DNA of 64,000 nucleotides from Bosea vestrisii (GCF_030144325.1 NZ_CP126307.1:4678001-4742000), one strand, 5' to 3'. Positions 41,277-49,991 are shown, counted from the stretch's first letter. Notes: generated by a model not told the origin, from the letters alone. Numbers and translations: made by a program.

Positions 41277-42221
41277 ATGCCCTTGGCCGCGTCCTCCGAT
41301 CCGCTGAACCCGACCCGCTCCTTCCAGGGCTTGCTGCTGACCTTGCAGCGCTTCTGGGCCGAGCGCGGCTGCGTCATTCTCCAGCCCTACGACATGGAGG
41401 TCGGCGCCGGCACCTTCCACCCGGCGACGACGCTGCGGGCGCTCGGGCCCAAGCCCTGGAAGGCGGCCTATGTCCAGCCCTCGCGCCGTCCCAAGGACGG
41501 CCGCTATGGTGAGAACCCGAACCGGCTGCAGCATTATTACCAGTTCCAGGTCATCCTGAAGCCGTCGCCGCCGGATCTGCAGCAGCTCTATCTCGACTCG
41601 CTCAAGGCGATCGGGGTCGATCTTGCCCTGCACGATGTCCGCTTCGTCGAGGACGACTGGGAGAGCCCGACGCTCGGCGCCTGGGGCCTCGGCTGGGAAT
41701 GCTGGTGCGACGGCATGGAAGTCAGCCAGTTCACTTACTTTCAGCAGGTCGCGGGCGTCGAATGCGCGCCCGTTGCGGGCGAATTGACCTATGGGCTCGA
41801 GCGCCTCGCCATGTATGTCCAGGGCGTCGAGAACGTCTATGATCTCAACTTCAACGGCCTCGAGGGCGAGGACCGCATCAGCTATGGCGACGTCTTCCTG
41901 CAGGCCGAGCAGGAGTTCTCGCGGCATAATTTCGAGCACGCCAACACCGAGGTGCTCTTCCGCCATTTCAGCGATGCGGAGGCCGAGTGCAAGGCGCTGC
42001 TCGCAGCCGGCGAGGCGGGTACCGACAGCAATGATCCCAGCCACAAGCTCGCTCTGCCGGCCTATGACCAGTGCATCAAGGCGAGCCATGTCTTCAACCT
42101 GCTCGATGCGCGCGGCGTGATCTCGGTCACCGAGCGCCAGAGCTACATCCTGCGCGTGCGCGAGCTCGCCAAGGCCTGCGGTGCGGCCTGGCTGAAGACC
42201 GCCGGCGGGGGAGCAAACTGA
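41277..42221 (+). CDS. glyQ: Glycyl-tRNA synthetase alpha subunit
   Basis: Catalytic class II subunit of the bacterial alpha2-beta2 GlyRS. It has 314 residues: SFQGLLLTLQRFWAERGCVI, LRALGPKPWKAAYVQPSRRPKDGRYGEN-type motif 2 and GLGWECWCDGMEVSQFTYFQ. The start at 41277 (MPLAASSDPLN) is chosen because the frame upstream is a low-quality leader. It overlaps glyS as TGATG. Confidence 0.97.
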   Translation: MPLAASSDPLNPTRSFQGLLLTLQRFWAERGCVILQPYDMEVGAGTFHPATTLRALGPKPWKAAYVQPSRRPKDGRYGENPNRLQHYYQFQVILKPSPPDLQQLYLDSLKAIGVDLALHDVRFVEDDWESPTLGAWGLGWECWCDGMEVSQFTYFQQVAGVECAPVAGELTYGLERLAMYVQGVENVYDLNFNGLEGEDRISYGDVFLQAEQEFSRHNFEHANTEVLFRHFSDAEAECKALLAAGEAGTDSNDPSHKLALPAYDQCIKASHVFNLLDARGVISVTERQSYILRVRELAKACGAAWLKTAGGGAN

Positions 42222-44542
42222 TGCCTGATCTTCTGCTCGAACTCTTCTCCGAGGAAATCCCGGCGCGCATGCAGCGCAAGGCCGCGGAGGACCTGAAGAA
42301 GCTCGTCACCGATGCGCTGGTCGAGCGTGGGCTGACCTATGAGGGCGCCAAGGCCTTCGCGACACCGCGCCGGCTCGCACTCACCATTGCCGGCCTGCAG
42401 GTGCGCGGCCGCGATGTCCGCGAGGAGCGCAAGGGCCCGCGTGTCGGCGCGCCCGATGCAGCCGTGCAGGGTTTTCTCAAGGCGGCGGGGCTGGCCTCGC
42501 TCGACCAGGCGACGATCGTCAGCGATCCGAAGAAGGGCGATAGCTACGTCGCCGTGATCGAGAAGCCTGGGCAGGAGACGGTTCAGGCCATCGCCGAGAT
42601 CGTGCCTGCGGTGATCCGCGCCTTCCCCTGGCCGAAGTCGATGCGCTGGGGCAAGGCTTCGGCTGAGAGCGGCTCGCTGCGCTGGGTGCGCCCGCTGCAC
42701 TCGATCCTCTGCACCTTCGGCGCCGAGACCGAGGACCCGGAGGTGGTGCCGTTCGAGGTCGAAGGCATCCGCTCCGGCAACATCACTTATGGCCACCGCT
42801 TTCATGCGCCGGGCCCGATCACGGTCAAGCGCTTCGACGATTATGTCCCGAGCCTGGAGCGGGCCAAGGTCGTGCTCGATGCCGACCGCCGCAAGCAGAT
42901 CATCTTGACCGACGCCAAGAACCTCGCCTTCGCGGCGGGGCTCGAACTGGTCGAGGACGAGGGCCTGCTTGAGGAGGTCGCTGGCCTGGTCGAATGGCCG
43001 GTCGTGCTGCTCGGCGATTTCGAGGAGCGCTTCCTCGAAATCCCCGGCGAGGCGATCCGCGCCACCATCCGCGCCAACCAGAAATGCTTCGTGCTGCGCG
43101 ATCCCAATTCCGGTGAGCTCGCCAACCGCTTCATCCCGGTCTCGAACCTGATGGCGAGCGATGGCGGGCTGGCGATCACCGCCGGCAATGGCCGGGTCGT
43201 GCGCGCGCGTCTCTCCGACGCCGCCTATTTCTGGCAGACCGATCGCGGGCCGTTGCCCGATCTGGAGACGCTCAAGGACAGCGCCGACAAGCTCGGCCTC
43301 GACCTTACCAAGCCGCTCGATCAGCGCATGGCCAAGCTCGACAGGCTCGGCGTCGTCTTCCACGCCAAGCTCGGCACGCAGGGCGAGCGCGTCGAGCGCA
43401 TCGCCGCGCTGGCGAAGGATCTGGCGCCGATCGTCGGCGCCGATCCGGCGCTGGCCGAGCGCGCTGCCAAGCTGGCCAAGGCCGATTTGCCGACCGAGAT
43501 GGTCGGCGAGTTCCCTGAATTGCAGGGGCTGATGGGCCGCAAGTATGCGGAGCTGCAGGGCGAGAACGCCTCGGTCGCCGCCGCGATCGAGGAGCACTAC
43601 AAGCCGCTCGGCCCCTCCGATCGCGTCCCCACCGATCCGGTCTCGATCGCCGTCGCGCTGGCCGACAAGCTCGACACGCTGGTCGGCTTCTGGGCGATCG
43701 ATGAGAAGCCGACCGGGAGCAAGGATCCCTATGCGCTGCGCCGCGCGGCGCTGGGGGTTATTCGGTTGGTGGCGGAGAACGGGGTGCGGTTGCCGCTAAA
43801 CCAAGTACTTGAGCAGCCGATCTCAGAAATCTGGGGCCATCTCGCAACTGAGAAAACGTTCGAAAAATACGACCCGGCCATTCAAGCTCTGCATAATTCT
43901 GAGCTTGAGTTGGACGCAAGCGATCTAACGGCCAGAGTTGCAGATAATTTACCCGGGTATACGGATCCAGAAAGCGTAGCAGTGCGCGGAGGAATCCTAA
44001 CGTCGCTTGTGTCCTTCTTCCACGACCGTCTGAAGGTCATGCTGCGCGACCAGGGCGCGCGGCATGATCTGGTCGATGCGGTGCTGGGCGAGGGGGCGTC
44101 CGCCAATGACGACCTCCTGCTCATCACCCGCCGCGTCGCCGCGCTCGGCCGCTTCCTCGAAACGGAAGACGGCAAGAGCCTGCTCGCCGGTTACAAGCGC
44201 GCCGCCAACATCCTCAAGGCCGAGGAGAAGAAGGACGGCGAGGGTGCCTTTGCCGGTGCGGCCGATCTCCAGCTCATCGCCGACGCCGGGCTGATCGAGG
44301 AGAAGGCGCTCGCGGTCGCGCTCGCGCAGGCGACGCCGAAGGCGGAAGCGGCGGTCGCCGCCGAGGACTATGAGGGCGCCATGACGGCGCTCGCCGAGCT
44401 CAGGCCGGCGGTCGATGCCTTCTTCGACAAGGTCACGGTCAACGATCCCGATCCGGCCTTGCGCGCCAACCGCCTCAAGCTGCTGAACCAGCTGCGCGAG
44501 GCGACGCGCGCCGTGGCGGATTTCTCGCGGATTGCCGGATAA
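42221..44542 (+). CDS. glyS: Glycyl-tRNA synthetase beta subunit
   Basis: Beta subunit, which contains the HD-type core and anticodon-binding domain. It has 773 residues, beginning MPDLLLELFSEEIPARM. The frame is open throughout, but bases 43790-44010 (about residues 523-597) differ sharply from the rest of the gene in base composition, near 49-50% GC against about 70% on either side, with AT-ending codons. The flanking sequences are typical. This points to a recombined or transferred segment inside the gene. The protein should still fold because the family tolerates sequence variation here. Confidence 0.95.
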   Translation: MPDLLLELFSEEIPARMQRKAAEDLKKLVTDALVERGLTYEGAKAFATPRRLALTIAGLQVRGRDVREERKGPRVGAPDAAVQGFLKAAGLASLDQATIVSDPKKGDSYVAVIEKPGQETVQAIAEIVPAVIRAFPWPKSMRWGKASAESGSLRWVRPLHSILCTFGAETEDPEVVPFEVEGIRSGNITYGHRFHAPGPITVKRFDDYVPSLERAKVVLDADRRKQIILTDAKNLAFAAGLELVEDEGLLEEVAGLVEWPVVLLGDFEERFLEIPGEAIRATIRANQKCFVLRDPNSGELANRFIPVSNLMASDGGLAITAGNGRVVRARLSDAAYFWQTDRGPLPDLETLKDSADKLGLDLTKPLDQRMAKLDRLGVVFHAKLGTQGERVERIAALAKDLAPIVGADPALAERAAKLAKADLPTEMVGEFPELQGLMGRKYAELQGENASVAAAIEEHYKPLGPSDRVPTDPVSIAVALADKLDTLVGFWAIDEKPTGSKDPYALRRAALGVIRLVAENGVRLPLNQVLEQPISEIWGHLATEKTFEKYDPAIQALHNSELELDASDLTARVADNLPGYTDPESVAVRGGILTSLVSFFHDRLKVMLRDQGARHDLVDAVLGEGASANDDLLLITRRVAALGRFLETEDGKSLLAGYKRAANILKAEEKKDGEGAFAGAADLQLIADAGLIEEKALAVALAQATPKAEAAVAAEDYEGAMTALAELRPAVDAFFDKVTVNDPDPALRANRLKLLNQLREATRAVADFSRIAG

Positions 44543-44913
44543 GCACTCGTCATGCTCGGGCTTGACCCGAGCATCTTAGGCCGGATGAGATTGTGGCTGG
44601 CGCCTTCTGGTCCTGAGATTCTCGGGTCTGCGCTTCGCTTCGCCCGAGAATGACGCCCTCCTGTCATGCTCGCCCTTGTGGCGAGCATCCATGTCTTGAA
44701 CACGGCATTCGATCAGCCGAGCGAAGGCGTGGATGGTCGGGACAAGCCCGACCATGACGACATTGGTGGCTCTTCGCCAAGACCTCAGCCAGCTATCCTT
44801 CCGGAACTTTTTCCCAGGGCTCGACGTTCTCTTGCCCGAGGTCGCTGCCTGCGAATGCGTCGCAGCTAGCGCCTCGGGGGCCGGCTTTCGGCCGCGATAA
44901 GAGGATTTGAGCC
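44543..44913. repeat. Intergenic region with palindromic repeats after glyS
   Basis: A 371-base non-coding region. Inverted repeats: ATGCTCGGG/CCCGAGCAT (44552-44574, 9-bp stem, 5-base loop), ATTCTCGGG/CCCGAGAAT (44618-44651) and ATGCTCGCC/GGCGAGCAT (44666-44688). The part 44663-44758 recurs at 45090-45174. The first hairpin, 9 bases after glyS, could also end its transcript. These resemble the dispersed RPE/REP-type elements of alphaproteobacteria. Confidence 0.75.
44663..44758 (+). repeat. Direct repeat, copy A
   Basis: A segment from GTCATGCTCGCC to ACCATGAC that recurs, with substitutions and small gaps, at 45090-45174. Shared parts include GTCATGCTCG, GGCGAGC, TCCATGT and GGATGG-CGGGACAAG. 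Each copy has palindromic ends (GTCATG/CATGAC or near). Confidence 0.75.
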
Positions 44914-45075
44914 ATGAGCATTCTGATTTCGCTTCTGATCACCATTCTGGTGATCGCTCTGGTGCTTTATCTCGTGCGGATGCTGCCGATCGACGGCAAC
45001 ATCAAGAACATCGTCCAGATCATCGTCATCATCATCGGCATCATTTCGCTGCTGCGTTATCTCGCAGTCTTCTAG
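44914..45075 (+). CDS. Thivi_2564-like tiny membrane protein
   Basis: A 53-residue, almost wholly hydrophobic protein starting MSILISLLITILVIALVLYL, followed by a short polar loop (RMLPIDGNIKN) and a second helix ending LLRYLAVF. Two membrane helices are predicted by eye. GAGGA precedes the ATG at 44914. It fits the small Thivi_2564-type membrane family; no function is known. It is flanked by direct repeats A and B in the same orientation. Confidence 0.75.
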   Translation: MSILISLLITILVIALVLYLVRMLPIDGNIKNIVQIIVIIIGIISLLRYLAVF

Positions 45076-45089
45076 CCAAAGGGGCCGCC

Positions 45090-45174
45090 GTCATGCTCGT
45101 CCTGTGGCGAGCGTCCATGTGAACATCGCCTTCGTGGCGAGCGCTGGATGGCCGGGACAAGGCCCGGCCGTGAC
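45090..45174 (+). repeat. Direct repeat, copy B
   Basis: Begins GTCATGCTCGTCCTGTGGCG and ends GGCCCGGCCGTGAC. It is the same element as copy A (44663-44758) in the same orientation, but about 10 bases shorter. Confidence 0.75.
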
Positions 45175-45240
45175 GGAGGTGACGTTTCGGCAGCTGGATT
45201 GACGAAAATCCCGCACTGATCCAGAATCCCGTTGGTCCAG

Positions 45241-45275
45241 AGGGCCCCGGACGCGACCCGTCCCGGGGCCCTTTC
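45241..45275 (+). terminator. GC-rich hairpin upstream of the URC operon
   Basis: AGGGCCCCGG (45241-45250) pairs with CCGGGGCCCT (45263-45272), followed by TTCCCG. A 10-bp stem with a poor T-tract. It may end the tiny membrane gene's transcript, or it may be part of the operon leader. Confidence 0.5.
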
Positions 45276-45353
45276 CCGTTTGGGCATGTTCACGCAGGAG
45301 CGGCGAGCGCTTTTGCGACCAGACCATGCCCGACAGATCGAGCGATCACCGCG

Positions 45354-46616
45354 ATGAATTCGCAGAACCGCACCACCCATATCCGCCTGACCTCGCATCC
45401 CGAGCCCGGCAACGCCTCGACCCGCTTCCCGATCCAGTGGGGCGCCGGGACCCCGGAGGGGCGCGGCCCGGTCATCGCCTCGACCACGGCGCCGGGAGAC
45501 CGCAACTGCATCGGCGCCCATGGCGGCTCCTATTCGGTCTATCGCGCGCTCGCCATCTCCGCCCGCGCCATGAACCCGGCCCAGCGTCCGGACCTGACCA
45601 ACACCTACCCGACCTCCGACATCCTGCCGCAGCCGCAATGGTTCGAGCCGGGCAGGATCGTCTCGCTCGATCCGTTCGGCCATCGCGTCGCCCAGGATTT
45701 CGGCAAGTGGATCGGCGAGGGCATCGACATCCGCCCGACCATCGCGGTCACCAAGGCGCGGCTGAACCTGCCCGAGATCCTCGCCGCCATGGCTGGACAC
45801 CGGCTGGCCGCGGATGGCGCCATCCTGCACGGCTCGGGCGACATCAGCGTCACCAAGATCGCGGTCGATCCGGTCTGGCACCTGCCGGGGATCGCCGAGC
45901 GCTTCGCCACCAGCGAGAACGAATTGCGCCGCACGCTGTTCGAGCAGACCGGCGGCATGTATCCCGAGCTGGTGACGCGGCCCGACCTCAAGGTCTTCCT
46001 GCCGCCGATCGGCTCGATCACCGCCTATGTCATCGGCGAGGTCTCGGCGATCTGCGATCCGAGGAAGACGCTCGCCTGCCGCGTCCATGACGAGTGCAAT
46101 GGCTCGGACGTGTTCGGCTCCGACATCTGCACGTGCCGGCCCTATCTGGTGCACGGCATCGAGGAAGCGGTGAAGGAAGCGCAGGCCGGCGGCGTCGGCC
46201 TGATCGTCTACAATCGCAAGGAGGGCAGGGCGCTCGGCGAGGTCACCAAGTTCCTCGTCTACAACGCCCGCAAGCGCCAGGAGGGCGGCGATTCCGCCGC
46301 GACCTATTTCGAGCGCACCGAATGCGTCGCCGGCGTGCAGGATGCCCGCTTCCAGCAATTGATGCCGGATGTGCTGCATTGGCTCGGCGTGAAGAAGATC
46401 GACCGGCTGATGTCGATGTCGAACATGAAATACGACGCAATGGTCGAGAGCGGCATCGAGATCGGCGAACGTGTCGCCATCCCGCCCGAGCTGGTCCCGC
46501 CGGATGCCTCGGTCGAGATCGAGGCCAAGAAGGCGGCGGGCTATTACTCGCCCGACGGCACGCCCGGCGATAATGCACTCAAGGCCACTGTCGGCCGCGA
46601 CCTCGAAAAGTTCTGA
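45354..46616 (+). CDS. Urc1-type GTP cyclohydrolase II family protein (uracil catabolism)
   Basis: A 420-residue protein of the GTP cyclohydrolase II superfamily that matches the URC1 group rather than RibA. The zinc-binding cysteines are in ECNGSDVFGSDICTCRPY, where RibA has a similar C-x10-C-x-C spacing. About 200 extra residues precede the catalytic domain. In yeast, URC1 acts in the UMP-dependent uracil degradation pathway. Here it is followed at 8 bases by a DUF1688/Urc4 gene and then by uracil phosphoribosyltransferase, which makes the pathway assignment strong. Riboflavin genes are absent. Confidence 0.9.
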   Translation: MNSQNRTTHIRLTSHPEPGNASTRFPIQWGAGTPEGRGPVIASTTAPGDRNCIGAHGGSYSVYRALAISARAMNPAQRPDLTNTYPTSDILPQPQWFEPGRIVSLDPFGHRVAQDFGKWIGEGIDIRPTIAVTKARLNLPEILAAMAGHRLAADGAILHGSGDISVTKIAVDPVWHLPGIAERFATSENELRRTLFEQTGGMYPELVTRPDLKVFLPPIGSITAYVIGEVSAICDPRKTLACRVHDECNGSDVFGSDICTCRPYLVHGIEEAVKEAQAGGVGLIVYNRKEGRALGEVTKFLVYNARKRQEGGDSAATYFERTECVAGVQDARFQQLMPDVLHWLGVKKIDRLMSMSNMKYDAMVESGIEIGERVAIPPELVPPDASVEIEAKKAAGYYSPDGTPGDNALKATVGRDLEKF

Positions 46617-46624
46617 ACCCGCCT

Positions 46625-47841
46625 ATGCCTGACTCCAATCCCGACGCCGTCCGCCTGTTGCTCAAGCCGGCTGCTGTCCGCGAGCGTGCGCGTGAGATGC
46701 TGCAGCTGGGCCTGGCCGGCAAGCTGACGCATTTCAGCGTCCATCCTGAGCGGTTGCCGGCCTGCGCCGCTTATGTCCTGAAACGATCCGCCAGAACTAC
46801 CCAGCGCTCGACATCCCCTTCCACGCTCGCTGGCGCCATTTCATCATCGCCGGCATGGACCGCTGGAAGGTGCTGGATGCTGGCGCCCAGTTCGCCGACG
46901 CCCGAGCCAGGGGACGCGCCGCTTACGACCTCGCTGTCGTCAGCGTCCTGCTCGATGCCGGCGCCGGCGCCGACTGGCGCTATCGCGATGCGGTGACCGG
47001 CCAGAGCATCGGCCGTTCGGAAGGGCTGGCGCTGGCCTCGCTCGACATGTTCGCCGCAGGCGCCTTTTCCAGCGATCCAGCGCAGCCATTGCGGGTCGAT
47101 AGCGAGGCGCTCAGGCATCTCGACGCCACGGCGCTGGCTGCTGGCTTCCAGGTCTCGGAAGGCAATCCCCTCGTAGGGATGGGGGGCCGCGCCGCGCTGC
47201 TCAACCGCCTCGGCGAGGAACTGGAGAAGCACGGCCTCACCCGGCCTGGCGATCTGTTCGACCGGCTGGTCGAGGCGGCCGAGGGTCGCTCGATCCGCGC
47301 CGCCTATATCCTCTCGCAGGTGCTGGAGGTGCTCGGCGGCATCTGGCCGTCGCGCCTGAGCTATGCCGGCATCGCGCTCGGCGACAGCTGGAAGCATCCG
47401 CTGATCGCGCCGGGAGAGGTGACGGCCGGCATCGTGCCCTTCCACAAGCTCTCGCAATGGCTGAGCTATTCGCTGATCGAGCCGCTGCAATGGGCCGGCA
47501 TCCAGGTCGTGGGCATCGACGATCTCACCGGCTTGCCGGAATATCGCAATGGCGGGCTCCTGCTCGATCTCGGCGTGCTCGCGCTGAAGGACCCGGCCGA
47601 TGCCGTGCGCGGCCACGAGGTCGGCTCGCAGCTCGTCGTGGAGTGGCGAGCGCTGACGGTTGCGCTGCTCGACAAGATCGGCGAACTGGTTCGGGCACAG
47701 CTCGGCATGAGCGCAGAGCAGTTGCCGCTCGCCAAGGTGCTCGAGGGCGGCACCTGGGCTGCCGGCCGCCGCATCGCCCGCGAGAAGCGCGAGGATGGTG
47801 GTCCGCCCTTGACCATCGTCAGCGATGGCACGGTATTCTAA
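46625..47841 (+). pseudogene. Urc4-like DUF1688 protein, frame broken
   Basis: DUF1688 protein, about 405 residues if repaired; its eukaryotic homologue URC4 is required for uracil catabolism but its reaction is not settled. The N-terminus (SNPDAVRLLLKPAAVRERAREML) reads from 46625, and the larger part (MDRWKVLDAGAQFADARARGR onward) from about 46781 in a different frame. Restoring one base after 46780 gives a continuous ETIRQNYPALDIPFHARWRH link. Two of its neighbours are pathway partners, so the gene is probably intact in the organism. Confidence 0.85.
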
Positions 47842-47875
47842 GCAACCAAAAGAAGACGAAGGGGATCAGGACTGC

Positions 47876-48517
47876 ATGGCCACGAGCGCTAACGGCGTCA
47901 CCGTCGTCGACCACCCGCTGGTGCAGCACAAGCTGACGCTGATGCGCGAGAAGGACCGCTCGACCAAGAGCTTCCGCCAGCTCCTCAACGAGATCGGCAT
48001 GCTGCTCTGCTACGAGGTCACGCGCGACCTGCCGACAGAGCTGATCGAGATCGAGACGCCGCTGCAGAAGTCGATGCAGCCGGTGATCTCCGGCAAGAAG
48101 CTGGTGTTCGCGCCGATCCTGCGTGCCGGCGTCGGCTTCCTCGACGGCATGCTGGAGCTCGTCCCGGCCGCTCGCGTCGCCCATATCGGCCTTTATCGCG
48201 ATCCGCAGACCCTGCAGGCGGTCGAATACTATTTCAAGGCGCCCTCCGACATCGCCGACCGCATGATCGTGGTGATGGATCCGATGCTGGCGACGGCGAA
48301 CTCGGCGGTTGCGGCGGTCGACCGGCTGAAGGAGCGCGGCGCCAAGGATCTGCGCTTCGTCTGCCTTCTCGCGGCGCCCGAGGGCATCGCCCGCATGCGC
48401 GATTCCCATCCCGATGTGAGGATCTGGACCGCGGCGATCGACGAGCGCCTCAACGATCACGGTTACATCGTCCCCGGCCTCGGCGACGCCGGCGACCGCA
48501 TGTTCGGGACGCGCTAA
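47876..48517 (+). CDS. upp: Uracil phosphoribosyltransferase
   Basis: Converts uracil and PRPP to UMP. It has 213 residues with ILRAGVGFLDGML and the PRPP-binding DPMLATANSA (which corresponds to the DPMLATGGSA motif, with Ala-Asn replacing Gly-Gly). In the URC pathway UMP is the first intermediate in uracil breakdown, and its yeast counterpart is URC6/FUR1. Being third in the operon, 35 bases after the DUF1688 gene, suggests a catabolic use here in addition to salvage. Confidence 0.92.
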   Translation: MATSANGVTVVDHPLVQHKLTLMREKDRSTKSFRQLLNEIGMLLCYEVTRDLPTELIEIETPLQKSMQPVISGKKLVFAPILRAGVGFLDGMLELVPAARVAHIGLYRDPQTLQAVEYYFKAPSDIADRMIVVMDPMLATANSAVAAVDRLKERGAKDLRFVCLLAAPEGIARMRDSHPDVRIWTAAIDERLNDHGYIVPGLGDAGDRMFGTR

Positions 48518-48525
48518 CCATCCAC

Positions 48526-48568
48526 TTGAAGCTCCGGCGATATGCCCTTATCTTATGTGCATATCGCC
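48526..48568 (+). promoter_or_regulatory. Promoter with palindromic operator of the RES/Xre module
   Basis: TTGAAG (48526-48531), a 17-base spacer and TATCTT (48549-48554) form a sigma70-like promoter. The perfect inverted repeat GGCGATATGC (48536-48545) / GCATATCGCC (48559-48568) has one arm in the spacer and one just after the -10 element. Binding of the antitoxin to both arms would cover the promoter, which fits the known autorepression by Xre antitoxins of RES systems. Confidence 0.7.
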
Positions 48569-48581
48569 AAGGAGTTTTGCC

Positions 48582-49010
48582 ATGGTTGCCCTGACTGCAT
48601 TGGATGTCGTCGGTGGCCAGGCGGCGCTGGGTGGCCCCGCCGCCAGCAGCCGCGATCTCATCGCCGCTGTCCGTCGCGGATTTCCGGTGCGGACGATCGA
48701 GCATGTCATCGAGAGCGGCCGGATGACGCTGACCGAGATCGACGAGCTCGTGTTGCCGCGCAAGACGCTGAGCCACCGCCGCAAGATCGGGACGCTGACG
48801 ACGGAGCAGTCCGACCGGCTGATGCGCGCCGCGCGCGTCATCGCCGAGGCGGAGGTCACCTTCGGCTCGCAGGACAAGGCGGCAGCCTGGCTGCGCCGGG
48901 CGACTGTCGCGCTCGATGGCGAGAAGCCGCTGGCGCTGCTCGACACGGGCGAAGGCGCGGCGCAGGTCGAGGCGTTGCTCGGCAGGATCGCGCACGGTAT
49001 CGCCGCCTGA
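48582..49010 (+). CDS. Xre/MbcA/ParS-type antitoxin (DUF2384)
   Basis: A 142-residue antitoxin: N-terminal helical domain (SSRDLIAAVRRGFPVRTIEHVIESGRM), the DUF2384-like SHRRKIGTLTTEQSDRLMRAARV and a C-terminal LLDTGEGAAQVEALLGRIAHG, matching the MbcA/ParS/Xre-type family. AAGGAG lies 8 bases ahead of the start at 48582. It overlaps the RES gene as TGATG. Confidence 0.92.
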   Translation: MVALTALDVVGGQAALGGPAASSRDLIAAVRRGFPVRTIEHVIESGRMTLTEIDELVLPRKTLSHRRKIGTLTTEQSDRLMRAARVIAEAEVTFGSQDKAAAWLRRATVALDGEKPLALLDTGEGAAQVEALLGRIAHGIAA

Positions 49011-49447
49011 TGAGACTTTGGCGCGTTGCGCGTGCTGCCTTCGCCGATCTCAGCGGCGAGGGAGCACGGCTCTATGGCGGGCGCTGGAACTCTCCCGGAT
49101 GGCCTGTCGTCTACACGGCCGAAAACCCCGCCCTCGCCATTCTGGAGGTGCGGGTTCATCTCGATCTCACGCCGGAGCTGATCCCGGACGACTATGTCCT
49201 GATCGAGATCGAGACGGGGCCTGCCTCGATCGGTGAAGGCGATCCGGCGGCCCTGGAGCCGCAGGCGCTGGGAGATGCCTGGCTGACTGCGGGAGAGACC
49301 GCGCTCCTGAAGGTGCCGTCCTTCATCGCGCCGCGGAGCTTCAACGTCCTGGTCAACCCGCGCCATCCGGATGCGGCCGGGATCAAGGTCATCGCGACGC
49401 AGTCCTTCGATTTCGACAGGCGGCTGTGGTTGCCGCTGACCAACTGA
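49010..49447 (+). CDS. RES-domain toxin
   Basis: A 145-residue RES domain protein. Characterised RES toxins (for example MbcT and Pseudomonas Res) deplete NAD+, by hydrolysis or phosphorolysis. Conserved features are MRLWRVARAAFADLSGEGAR, LYGGRWNSPGWPVVYTAEN with the Arg and Tyr of the active site, and ALAILEVRVHL with the conserved Glu. The module is self-contained, with its own promoter, and is probably a chromosomal persistence or phage-defence type of toxin-antitoxin pair. Confidence 0.92.
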   Translation: MRLWRVARAAFADLSGEGARLYGGRWNSPGWPVVYTAENPALAILEVRVHLDLTPELIPDDYVLIEIETGPASIGEGDPAALEPQALGDAWLTAGETALLKVPSFIAPRSFNVLVNPRHPDAAGIKVIATQSFDFDRRLWLPLTN

Positions 49448-49459
49448 CACCACAAAAAA

Positions 49460-49481
49460 CCCGCCCCGTTGCCGGGGCGGG
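49460..49481 (-). terminator. Intrinsic terminator of the DUF1236 gene (minus strand), also shields the RES gene
   Basis: CCCGCCCCG (49460-49468) and CGGGGCGGG (49473-49481) form a 9-bp stem with a TTGC loop. On the minus strand the stem is followed by TTTTTTG (49459-49453), a good terminator for the gene ending at 49545. On the plus strand the tail is weaker. Confidence 0.85.
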
Positions 49482-49544
49482 CCTTGCGATCCGGGTGGTC
49501 ACTCAGGCCTTGATGGCGCGAGCGGCAAGCGGATCAACCTGAGA

Positions 49545-49991
49545 TCACTCGATGATCTGGACGACGCGGCGGCTCTGCGGCTCGACCAGCACGGCGCGGT
49601 TGTTCACCACCGTGTAGCGATAGCCGCTGGCGCGCTCGCCATATTCGGCCGGCACCTCGCGATAGACCACACCCTGCTGCGGCAGCACGGTGCCGACGAC
49701 TACAGGCTCGGCATAGGTGTAGGACGGGACGCGCTGCTCGACGACATAGGTACGGAAGCGCGGGGTGTTGTCACCGATGATCCCACCGGTCACGCCGCCG
49801 ACCACCGCGCCACCGACGCCGCCGACGACTGCGCCGACCGGGCCGCCGACGACGGCGCCGCCGACAGCACCCGCAGTTGCGCCACCGACGATGCCGCTGG
49901 CCGCGCCGCCCTGAGCGCCTTCAGGATTCTGAGCGAAGGCTGCAGCCGGAACGATGGCGAGGGCCGTAACCAGAGCAAGTTTCTTGAACAT
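49545..49991 (-). CDS. DUF1236 exported protein with glycine zipper
   Basis: A 148-residue exported protein: signal peptide ending AAAFAQ (about residue 20), a Gly/Ala/Val glycine-zipper segment (about 28-70, repeats of GGAVVGG) and a C-terminal DUF1236 domain (VPAEYGERASGYRYTVVNN, SRRVVQIIE). Start 49991 follows AAGGAG. DUF1236 proteins are abundant in Hyphomicrobiales and their function is not known. Two copies of a CTCAGAGGGGAAAC-type repeat lie in the leader, near 50004-50028. Confidence 0.85.
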   Translation of the reverse strand: MFKKLALVTALAIVPAAAFAQNPEGAQGGAASGIVGGATAGAVGGAVVGGPVGAVVGGVGGAVVGGVTGGIIGDNTPRFRTYVVEQRVPSYTYAEPVVVGTVLPQQGVVYREVPAEYGERASGYRYTVVNNRAVLVEPQSRRVVQIIE

